This document shows, one piece after another, positions 1 to 8,244 of a DNA stretch of 8,244 nt (within the stretch, counting starts at the first letter, position 1; every line of letters starts with the position of its first letter). Below the pieces are notes generated by a model. That model was given only the letters and a program-made list of their open reading frames with translations, did no database searches and had not been told where the DNA came from. The DNA is from Chloroflexota bacterium (GTDB taxonomy: Bacteria > Chloroflexota > Limnocylindria > Limnocylindrales > CSP1-4): NCBI GenBank assembly GCA_013695255.1, contig JACDAV010000026.1, positions 1 to 8,244 of the forward strand, in the 5' to 3' direction. The translations under genes were made by a program, and so were the position numbers.

Positions 1-492
1 ATCGGCCCCGGCGTCCGGCCGTTCGAGATCGGCGACCACCGGTGCTTCGGCTGCGGCTCGCTGAACGAGCACGGCCTGCGGATGACCCTCCACGTCGAGG
101 TCGGGGCGGCCTGGTCGGACCTGACGCTCGAGCCGCGCTTCGAGGGGTGGGCCGGCATCGCGCACGGCGGCATCCTCTGCACGATCCTCGACGAGGTCAT
201 GGCCTGGTCGCTCGTGGGCCAGGGCAACTGGGGCCTCACGGCCCGCCTCGCCGTCGACTTCCGCCGGCCCGTGCCGCTCGGCCGGGCGCTCCACGCGGAT
301 GCGCACGTGGCCCGGACGCGGCGACGGCTGGTCGAGACGGTGGGCCGGATCAGCGACCAGGCATCAGGGGTGGCGCTCGCCACCGCGACAGCCACCTACG
401 TTGCGGCGGATCCGGAGCGAACGGCCGAGCTCCAGGCTCGCTACGGCTTCCGGTACCGTGGCAGCGAGGCCGCCATCCCGGGGGCCGCCTGA
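1..492 (+). CDS. PaaI-type hotdog-fold thioesterase, 5'-truncated
   Basis: This is the last 163 codons of a gene that begins before the window. The first in-frame ATG is at 82, but the frame is open to base 1 and already encodes a typical family motif, C-F-G-C-G-x-x-N-x-x-G-L (residues 15-26 counted from base 1), so the true start is upstream. The hotdog signature follows: G-I-A-H-G-G (52-57) leading into the central helix with D64-E65, then a strand with D-F-R-R-P-V-P-L-G. In PaaI-type thioesterases the HGG loop and an acidic residue on the helix form the acyl-CoA hydrolysis site, so a cytoplasmic acyl-CoA or aryl-CoA thioesterase is likely; the substrate cannot be read from the sequence. 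It ends at TGA 490-492, 11 bp before the next gene's ATG, and probably shares its transcript. The family call is fairly firm; the physiological role is open. Confidence 0.85.
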   Translation: MGPGVRPFEIGDHRCFGCGSLNEHGLRMTLHVEVGAAWSDLTLEPRFEGWAGIAHGGILCTILDEVMAWSLVGQGNWGLTARLAVDFRRPVPLGRALHADAHVARTRRRLVETVGRISDQASGVALATATATYVAADPERTAELQARYGFRYRGSEAAIPGAA

Positions 493-503
493 CGGTGCCG
501 ACG

Positions 504-1481
504 ATGCCGCCCATCCCGGCCATCCCCGCGCGCTCGACGGGCGAGGCGACCGCCCGGGCCGTCGCGTTCGTCGCCGCCCGCCGCCAGGACGCCGAGCAAC
601 TCGGCCGGGACCTGGCCGAGCAGGTCCAGGACCCCGACGCAGTCGTGTGGGACCTGCAGGCGGCCTTCACGCGGCTGGCCGATCCGGACTACCTCGCCGG
701 TCAGCAGTTCGTCGCGCCCGGGATCGGAGCGCTGATCGGCGTGCGCTGGCCTCTCCACGCCGCCGTTGCCCGCGGGTTCCGACAAGCCACAAGGCAAGAC
801 CCCTCCAGCACGCTGCTCTTCGTCGCCGAGCGGCTGCTCCGGGAGGAGGAGCTCGAGCTGCGCTGGTTCGCGTTCGGCATCCTCGAGCGGACCCTCGTCG
901 GTGAGCCGGAACGGACCTGGCAGCTCCTCCGGGGCGCGGCGCGTGAGGTCGGGGACTGGATCACCGTTGACGCGCTCGCCCATCCGTACGGCCGCGGCAT
1001 CCTCCTCGAGCCGCACCGCTGGGCGGAGCTCGAGCAGCTCGCGTTCTCCTCATCGCGGTGGGAGCGCCGGCTCGTCGGCTCGACCCTCGCGACGATCCCG
1101 CACGTGGACCGCCGCTCAGGCCGGACGCCGCAGATCGTCGATCGGGCCCTGCCGTTGCTCGCCCAGCTGATCGGCGACGACCAGCCGGACGTCCAGAAGT
1201 CGCTGGGCTGGGCGTATCGCACGATGGCTCAGCTCGACCCGCAGCGGACGCTGGCCGCGATCGCGATCGAGGCAGAGCGCGCGGCGAACACCCATGATGG
1301 CCACCGGACCTGGGTCATCCGCGACACGCTGCCGAAGCTGCCGCCCGCCCACGCCGACGGCCTCCGGGCACGCCTGGCGGGGATCAGGAAGCGCCCCGGC
1401 GAGCCCTCTTCGTCCGTCGCCGCAGCCGCGGCAGCAAGGTTCCGGGCAAACGAACGTTCGTTAGGAGACGCTGACCTGTGA
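504..1481 (+). CDS. AlkD-type DNA alkylation repair DNA glycosylase (HEAT-like repeats)
   Basis: A 325-residue protein counted from ATG 504; an in-frame GTG at 495 would add three residues, and neither start has a strong ribosome binding site. It matches the AlkD family (DNA alkylation repair), all-helical HEAT-like proteins that remove N3- and N7-alkylated purines. The residues known to matter in Bacillus cereus AlkD are recognisable: W152-x-x-x-D156 in D-W-I-T-V-D (AlkD W109 and D113), R189 in W-E-R-R (AlkD R148), and W236 in K-S-L-G-W (AlkD W187). The catalytic centre therefore looks intact. It is longer than AlkD (about 235 residues) because of an extra N-terminal region and an Ala- and Arg-rich tail. 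Its stop overlaps the gyrA start by 4 bp (GTGA), implying translational coupling. A frame that stays open upstream to base 42 is only a shadow of the thioesterase gene. The exact lesion range is inference from the family. Confidence 0.85.
   Translation: MPPIPAIPARSTGEATARAVAFVAARRQDAEQLGRDLAEQVQDPDAVVWDLQAAFTRLADPDYLAGQQFVAPGIGALIGVRWPLHAAVARGFRQATRQDPSSTLLFVAERLLREEELELRWFAFGILERTLVGEPERTWQLLRGAAREVGDWITVDALAHPYGRGILLEPHRWAELEQLAFSSSRWERRLVGSTLATIPHVDRRSGRTPQIVDRALPLLAQLIGDDQPDVQKSLGWAYRTMAQLDPQRTLAAIAIEAERAANTHDGHRTWVIRDTLPKLPPAHADGLRARLAGIRKRPGEPSSSVAAAAAARFRANERSLGDADL
1449..1462. repeat. 14-bp perfect palindrome (AACGAACGTTCGTT), possible operator
   Basis: A perfect inverted repeat lies in the last codons of the alkylation repair gene, directly beside the gyrA ribosome binding site. 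It can be read as two overlapping copies of the Gram-positive-type SOS box CGAAC-N4-GTTCG, at 1447-1460 and 1451-1464, each with one mismatch. A protein-binding role is inference. As RNA it could form only a 5-bp stem with a 4-nt loop. Confidence 0.4.
1463..1467 (+). promoter_or_regulatory. gyrA ribosome binding site (AGGAG)
   Basis: AGGAG sits 10 nt before the GTG at 1478. It is the clearest Shine-Dalgarno sequence in the window and decides the GTG start of gyrA, since the stop of the upstream gene falls inside that start codon (GTGA). Confidence 0.75.
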
Positions 1482-4039
1482 CCGACGACCTCGGCAACGT
1501 CCGGGCCATCCGCATCGAGGACGAGATGCGGGTCAGCTACCTCGATTACGCCATGAGCGTGATCGTCGCCCGTGCCCTGCCCGACGTGCGCGACGGACTC
1601 AAGCCGGTTCACCGCCGGATCCTCTACACGATGGGTGAAATGGGTCTCAGCGCCACCTCGTCCTTCCGCAAGTGCGCGGCGATCGTCGGCGAGGTGATGG
1701 GCAAGTACCACCCCCATGGCGACGTCGCCCTGTACGACGCCCTCGTCCGGTTGGCGCAGGACTTCTCGATGCGCTACCCGCTCGTCGACGGCCAGGGCAA
1801 CTTCGGGTCCGTCGACGGTGACGCGGCGGCGGCGATGCGGTACACGGAGGCCCGGCTCACCGGCATCGCCGCCGAGATGCTGGCCGACATCGACAAGGAC
1901 ACCGTCGACTTCGAGGACAACTACGACGGGACCCAGAAGCAGCCGACCGTCCTGCCGGCCAGGCTGCCCAACCTGTTGATCAACGGCAGCTCGGGGATCG
2001 CGGTCGGCATGGCGACCAACGTCCCGCCGCACCACCTCGGCGAGATCGTCGACGCGACGGTGGCGCTTGTCGACGACCCGGAGATCACCTCGGACGACCT
2101 GTGCCGCTTCGTGCACGGCCCCGACTTCCCGACCGGCGGAACCATCTACCGGTTCGAGCAGCAGCGCAACCTGCTGACGGGCGAGCACGAGACGGTCGAC
2201 GCGATCCGACAGATGTACGCGCACGGCCGTGGCCGGGTCGTCATGCGGGCGCAGGTCGCCTTCGAGGAGGCGCGCGGCGACCGGATGGCGATCATCGTCA
2301 GCGAGCTGCCCTACCAGGTCAACAAATCCACCCTCCTCGAGAAGATCGCCAATCTCGTCAAGGACAAGAGGATCGACGGGATCGGCGACCTCCGTGACGA
2401 GTCGGACCGGGACGGGATGCGCATCTACATCGAGATCAAGCGTGACTTCAACCCGCACAAGGTGCTCAACAACCTGTTCAAGCACACGCCCATGCAGCTC
2501 GCCTTCAACGTGAACATGCTGGCACTCGTCGACGGCCAGCCGCAGACGCTGCCGCTGAAGTCCGTCCTCCAGCACTACGTCGATCACCGCCGCGAGATCG
2601 TCCGCCGCCGAACCGAGTTCGACCTCGGCAAGGCGCAGGCCCGGGCGCACATCCTCGAGGGTCTGAAGATCGCGCTCGACAACCTCGACGCGGTCATCCG
2701 GACGATCCGTGCGTCGGCCGACGTCGATGTCGCCCGCTCCAGCCTCATGACCGGGTTCGACCTGTCCGAGCTGCAGGCCCAGGCGATCCTGGACATGCGT
2801 CTCGCCCGGCTGGCGGCGCTCGAGCGCAAGAAGATCGAGGACGAGTACCTGGCGGTCATCCAGCACATCGCCGAGCTCGAGGACATCCTGGCCAACCCCG
2901 CCCGGGTGCTCGGGATCATCAAGGACGAGCTGGCCGAGCTGAAGCGCCGCTACGCAGGTGAGCGCCGCACGCGCGTCGCCGACGACTCCAGCCGCGAGAT
3001 GACCGACGAGGACCTGATCGCGGACGAGGACGTCGTCATCACGATCAGCGGCCGCGGCTACGTCAAGCGCCAGCCGGTCGCCACCTACCGCCGCCAGCAC
3101 CGGGGCGGGAAGGGGATCATCGGCCACGTGACCCGCGAGGAGGACGCCGTCGACAGCCTCCTCGTCGCGAATACGCACGACTGGGCGCTGTTCTTCACCA
3201 ACCGCGGTCGCGTGTTCAGCGCAAAGGTCCACGCCATCCCCGACGCCAGCCGGCAGGCCAAGGGGATCCCGATCATCAACCTGCCCGGGGTCCAGGTCGA
3301 GGCCGGCGAGGTCCCGATGGCGACGATCGTGCTGCCCGACTTCGAGCCCGGGCACTTCCTCGTCCTCGCCACGCGCCGCGGCAAGATCAAGAAGACACCG
3401 CTCGAGCAGTTCGAGCGCGTCCGATCGACCGGCATCCGGGCCATCACGATCGACGAGAAGGACGAGCTCGCCTGGGTCGACATCTCCACCGGCCGTGACG
3501 ACATCATCATCGCGACCGCCCAGGGCAAGATCGCCCGCTTCAACGAGACGAACGTCCGGCCGATGGGCCGGGACGCGGCGGGGGTCATCGGAATCCGGTT
3601 GGCGCGTGTCGCGGACTTCGTCGTGTCGATGAGCGTCGTCCAGCCCGACGCCGACATCCTCGTCCTGACAGAGACGGGCTACGGCAAGCGCGTCCCGCTG
3701 ACCGAATTCCGGACGATGGGCCGCGGCTCGCAGGGCGTGCGGCTGATCAGCCTTGAGGGCCGCAAGACCGGCGACGTGGCGGCGGTCCAGCAGGTTACCG
3801 AGTTCGACGAAGAGCTTCTCCTCATCTCGGCTGGCGGCCAGGTGGTCCGGACCGACGTGAACACGATCAACCGGCAGAAGGCACAGGCCCGTGGCGTCAT
3901 CACCATGCGGATGAACGAGGGCGACCGCGTCGTCGCGATCTCGGCGTTCCGGGCCGGGCTGGCGGAGCCGGGAGTCATCGGCGACAATGGCGGCCCCGAC
4001 GCGGGGCCCGACCCGGACACCGGTCCCGAGGCGGGTTGA
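1478..4039 (+). CDS. gyrA: DNA gyrase subunit A
   Basis: An 853-residue GyrA, normal length for the family. With GyrB it forms the A2B2 type II topoisomerase that introduces negative supercoils using ATP. The N-terminal breakage-reunion domain shows the expected order: [12 protein letters not shown] (39-50), H-P-H-G-D (78-82), the quinolone pocket, and catalytic Tyr122 in [10 protein letters not shown], with numbering identical to Escherichia coli. A coiled-coil gate follows at about 380-495. The C-terminal DNA-wrapping pinwheel has six blade motifs of the G-x-[VI]-x-[RK] kind and a GyrA box, Q-H-R-G-G-K-G at 540-546 (consensus QRRGGKG), which favours GyrA over ParC. It ends in a Gly-, Pro- and Asp-rich tail. 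Position 83 is valine (codon 1724-1726) while Asp87 is kept. The GTG start has a good AGGAG and overlaps the preceding stop by 4 bp. gyrB is not in the window. Confidence 0.97.
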   Translation: MTDDLGNVRAIRIEDEMRVSYLDYAMSVIVARALPDVRDGLKPVHRRILYTMGEMGLSATSSFRKCAAIVGEVMGKYHPHGDVALYDALVRLAQDFSMRYPLVDGQGNFGSVDGDAAAAMRYTEARLTGIAAEMLADIDKDTVDFEDNYDGTQKQPTVLPARLPNLLINGSSGIAVGMATNVPPHHLGEIVDATVALVDDPEITSDDLCRFVHGPDFPTGGTIYRFEQQRNLLTGEHETVDAIRQMYAHGRGRVVMRAQVAFEEARGDRMAIIVSELPYQVNKSTLLEKIANLVKDKRIDGIGDLRDESDRDGMRIYIEIKRDFNPHKVLNNLFKHTPMQLAFNVNMLALVDGQPQTLPLKSVLQHYVDHRREIVRRRTEFDLGKAQARAHILEGLKIALDNLDAVIRTIRASADVDVARSSLMTGFDLSELQAQAILDMRLARLAALERKKIEDEYLAVIQHIAELEDILANPARVLGIIKDELAELKRRYAGERRTRVADDSSREMTDEDLIADEDVVITISGRGYVKRQPVATYRRQHRGGKGIIGHVTREEDAVDSLLVANTHDWALFFTNRGRVFSAKVHAIPDASRQAKGIPIINLPGVQVEAGEVPMATIVLPDFEPGHFLVLATRRGKIKKTPLEQFERVRSTGIRAITIDEKDELAWVDISTGRDDIIIATAQGKIARFNETNVRPMGRDAAGVIGIRLARVADFVVSMSVVQPDADILVLTETGYGKRVPLTEFRTMGRGSQGVRLISLEGRKTGDVAAVQQVTEFDEELLLISAGGQVVRTDVNTINRQKAQARGVITMRMNEGDRVVAISAFRAGLAEPGVIGDNGGPDAGPDPDTGPEAG
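3992..4008 (+). repeat. GC-only inverted repeat at the 3' end of gyrA
   Basis: GGCCCCG (3992-3998) and CGGGGCC (4002-4008) form a 7-bp all-GC stem around the 3-nt loop ACG, 31 nt before the gyrA stop. No T-run follows, so it is not a normal rho-independent terminator. It lies in codons for the Gly-Pro-Asp tail and may simply result from that composition. Confidence 0.35.
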
Positions 4040-4050
4040 CGGGTCGGCTG

Positions 4051-5214
4051 ATGGCGGTCGCCGAGCGGGAGGCCCGCGTGTACGCGGATCAGTTCGAGAT
4101 CTACCACGGCAACTCCAACCCGGAGCTGGCGCGAAAGATCTGCCGCTACCTGGGCACCGAGCCGGGCCGGCTCGAGGTCTTCCAGTTCGCCAACGAGAAC
4201 ATCTTCGTCAAGATCCTCGACAACGTCCGCGAGAAGGACGTCTTTTTGATCCAGCCGACCTCGCACCCGGTCAACCAGTCGATCATGGAGCTCCTGATCA
4301 TGATCGACGCCTTCAAGCGCGCGAGCGCCGGGCGGATCACCGCCGTCATCCCGTTCTACGCCTACGGTCGGTCGGACAAGAAGGACCAGCCCCGCGTCCC
4401 GATCACGGCCCGCCTGGTCGCCGACATGATCACGGTCGCCGGCGCCGACCGCGTCCTGTCGATGGACCTCCACCAGGGCCAGATCCAGGGCTTCTTCAAC
4501 ATCCCGGTCGACGAGCTGACCGCCGTCCACATCCTGTCCAACTACTTCAAGCACAAGCACCTCGAGGACCTCGTCGTCGTGACGGACCTCGGGTTTGCCA
4601 AGCGGGCGCGCGCGTTCGCGGAGCTGCTCGAGGCGCCCCTGGCGGTGATCGAGAAGCGGCGGATCGGCAACCTTGACCGGGCGGAGCTGATGAACGTCAT
4701 CGGCGAGGTGCGCGGGCGACGAGCCGTGATCGTCGACGACGAGATCGACACCGGAGGGACACTGATCGAGATCGTCCGGGCCTTGGAGCGCGAGGGCGTG
4801 TCGGAGATCTACGCCTGCGCCAGCCACGGTGTGCTGAGCGACCCGGCCGTCGAGCGGATCCGCGACTCGAGCCTGCGCGAGGTCGTGGTCACGGACTCGA
4901 TCCCGCTCCCGCCGTCGAAGCGGATCCCCAAGCTCACGACGCTGTCGGTCGCACCGCTCATCGGCGAGGCGATCAAGCGGATCCACCGCGGCGAGTCCGT
5001 CGGCGCGCTGTTCAGCAGCGAGGTGTCGTTCACCCAGGAGATGCTCCTGTGGGAGGATGGCGTTGCCCGCAAGCTCGACCTTCGCGGCCAGCCGGACGGC
5101 GGCGGCGGGGCCGCGGAGCGGCCGGATCGCCCGTCCGCCGCGCCGGGCGACGAAGACGACGAGCCCTCACCTGCGACCGAGCTCGCCTCGGCCGCGCCAC
5201 CGAGAGACCGATGA
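4051..5214 (+). CDS. prs: Ribose-phosphate pyrophosphokinase (PRPP synthetase) with extended C-terminus
   Basis: A 387-residue enzyme that makes PRPP from ribose 5-phosphate and ATP for purine, pyrimidine, NAD, histidine and tryptophan synthesis. Seen: G-N-S-N-P-E-L-A (20-27); F46-A-N-E-N50 where the usual ATP-site motif is F-S-D-G-E; Y-A-Y-G-R-S-D-K-K-D-Q-P-R-V-P-I-T (103-119); D-L-H141 with Q-I-Q-G-F-F; the catalytic K202-R203 of E-K-R-R; and the ribose-phosphate loop V-D-D-E-I-D-T-G-G-T-L (228-238). The core ends near 322, the usual length; about 65 further residues include a Pro-, Asp- and Gly-rich tail. The motif variants match a subfamily I remember from Chloroflexota, so it is probably an active divergent type. 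The start is uncertain: ATG 4051 is used because the family N-terminus is short, while TTG 4036 overlaps the gyrA stop (TTGA) and has GAGG at 4028-4031. Neither ribosome binding site is convincing. It is probably co-transcribed with gyrA. Confidence 0.93.
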   Translation: MAVAEREARVYADQFEIYHGNSNPELARKICRYLGTEPGRLEVFQFANENIFVKILDNVREKDVFLIQPTSHPVNQSIMELLIMIDAFKRASAGRITAVIPFYAYGRSDKKDQPRVPITARLVADMITVAGADRVLSMDLHQGQIQGFFNIPVDELTAVHILSNYFKHKHLEDLVVVTDLGFAKRARAFAELLEAPLAVIEKRRIGNLDRAELMNVIGEVRGRRAVIVDDEIDTGGTLIEIVRALEREGVSEIYACASHGVLSDPAVERIRDSSLREVVVTDSIPLPPSKRIPKLTTLSVAPLIGEAIKRIHRGESVGALFSSEVSFTQEMLLWEDGVARKLDLRGQPDGGGGAAERPDRPSAAPGDEDDEPSPATELASAAPPRDR

Positions 5215-5474
5215 GCCTCCAGCTCCACCGACCGGACGGCCAGGGCGGCGTCGAGCCGCGTCGGGTGGCCGATCGCAACTGGCGCAATCAGCTGGCCTCA
5301 CCGCGCTGGGGCGCCTCGCTTCGCGGCGGCCGCCTGCCGGAGCTGAAGAACCCCGAGATGAACCCCACCTCGACGTGGCGGTCGGTGCTGTTCTGGCTCT
5401 TCCTGGCGGCAGCCACCTTCGGCGTCCTCGTGCTCGGCTACGGCACGGGCTTCTGGGACCTGCCGATCCGCTGA
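5211..5474 (+). CDS. Small single-pass membrane protein, function unknown
   Basis: An 87-residue protein I do not recognise. It starts at ATG 5211, which overlaps the prs stop (ATGA), so translation is probably coupled to prs; only a weak GAGAG lies upstream. Residues 1-57 are polar and Arg-rich (for example R-N-W-R-N-Q-L near 22-28), with a W-G-A-S-L-R-G-G-R-L-P-E-L-K stretch at about 33-46. Residues 58-80 are a clear hydrophobic segment (V-L-F-W-L-F-L-A-A-A-T-F...), followed by the short end F-W-D-L-P-I-R. There is no signal-peptide cleavage pattern. By the positive-inside rule the basic N-terminal part should be cytoplasmic and the C-terminus outside. Codon use matches its neighbours and the frame differs from prs, which supports a real gene. 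Its place between prs and secA is the only functional hint; an accessory role near the membrane is speculation. Confidence 0.72.
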   Translation: MSLQLHRPDGQGGVEPRRVADRNWRNQLASPRWGASLRGGRLPELKNPEMNPTSTWRSVLFWLFLAAATFGVLVLGYGTGFWDLPIR

Positions 5475-5491
5475 GCCGCTGGCGGGACCGC

Positions 5492-5518
5492 CCGGCAGGG
5501 GCCCCTATACTTTGCCGG
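5492..5518 (+). repeat. Inverted repeat (hairpin) just before secA
   Basis: CCGGCA (5492-5497) and TGCCGG (5513-5518) are exact inverted repeats. Two G-U pairs and a G-C pair can extend the stem to 9 bp with a 9-nt loop (5501-5509). It encloses the -10-like TATACT and ends 2 nt before the secA ATG. A short palindrome AGGGGCCCCT (5497-5506) is nested in it and would compete. No T-run follows, so termination is unlikely. Confidence 0.4.
5506..5511 (+). promoter_or_regulatory. Putative secA promoter -10 element (TATACT)
   Basis: TATACT has one mismatch to the TATAAT consensus and stands out in a very GC-rich background. It lies in the only real intergenic gap (5475-5520). Its last base is 9 nt before the secA ATG at 5521, so transcription would begin at or within about 3 nt of the start codon, giving a leaderless mRNA. 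No convincing -35 element (CGGGAC at 17-bp spacing) and no extended -10 TG are seen, so this is a candidate only. Confidence 0.45.
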
Positions 5519-5520
5519 CC

Positions 5521-8244
<2,724 letters not shown>

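Noticed and set aside
42..503. Upstream extension of the alkylation repair frame to base 42
   Set aside because: It overlaps the thioesterase gene entirely, and its Arg-, Gly- and Pro-rich translation resembles an out-of-frame reading, whereas the family-like sequence begins after 504.
1255..1266. GCGATCGC-type octamer (cyanobacterial HIP1-like)
   Set aside because: I noticed it only here, within Ile-Ala-Ile codons of a GC-rich gene; there is no sign of over-representation.
1229..3355. Long open frame on the - strand opposite gyrA (708 codons)
   Set aside because: It is the mirror of a highly conserved gyrA with strong third-position GC bias; its translation is Asp-, Val-, Leu- and Arg-rich with no recognisable domain.
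3679..4986. Open frame on the - strand across the gyrA-prs junction (435 codons)
   Set aside because: It spans two certain genes in antisense and has no recognisable protein features, so it is a compositional shadow.
5481..5492. Possible terminator stem GGCG/CGCC after the small membrane protein gene
   Set aside because: The stem is only 4 bp with a 4-nt loop and no T-run follows, so rho-independent termination is not supported.

Overview
The window is a high-GC stretch (G or C at most third codon positions) in which every gene lies on the + strand, tightly packed. It looks like a chromosomal housekeeping cluster of a GC-rich bacterium. The gene order gyrA - prs - small membrane protein - secA, the variant ribose-phosphate pyrophosphokinase with an F-A-N-E-N ATP-site motif, and the general look of GyrA and SecA suggest a GC-rich Chloroflexota lineage (for example Limnocylindria-like). 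That placement is inference from remembered family sequences; an actinobacterial or other high-GC origin is not excluded.

Layout: (1) 1-492, the 3' part of a PaaI-type hotdog thioesterase gene whose start lies outside the window. (2) 504-1481, an AlkD-type DNA alkylation repair glycosylase with the key active-site residues in place. (3) 1478-4039, gyrA, the DNA gyrase A subunit, overlapping the previous gene by 4 bp (GTGA). (4) 4051-5214 (or from a TTG at 4036), ribose-phosphate pyrophosphokinase with an unusual C-terminal tail. (5) 5211-5474, an unrecognised 87-residue single-pass membrane protein overlapping prs by 4 bp (ATGA). (6) 5521-8244, secA, in frame and uninterrupted to the window edge, where it is cut off.

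The first five genes have gaps of 11 bp or less or overlap, so they are probably one transcript with translational coupling. The only real intergenic gap is 46 bp in front of secA. It holds a TATACT -10-like hexamer only 9 nt from the ATG and no ribosome binding site, which suggests a leaderless secA mRNA. The products cover DNA repair and topology (AlkD, GyrA), nucleotide precursor supply (PRPP) and protein export (SecA); I see no shared pathway beyond general growth functions.

I found no mobile element, CRISPR array, tRNA, rRNA, riboswitch or clear rho-independent terminator, and no evidence for a new multi-gene system. The points worth a second look are local: a 14-bp perfect palindrome resembling overlapping SOS boxes next to the gyrA ribosome binding site, valine at GyrA position 83 in the quinolone pocket, the leaderless-looking secA start with a hairpin, the coupled small membrane protein, and sequence variations in Prs and SecA.
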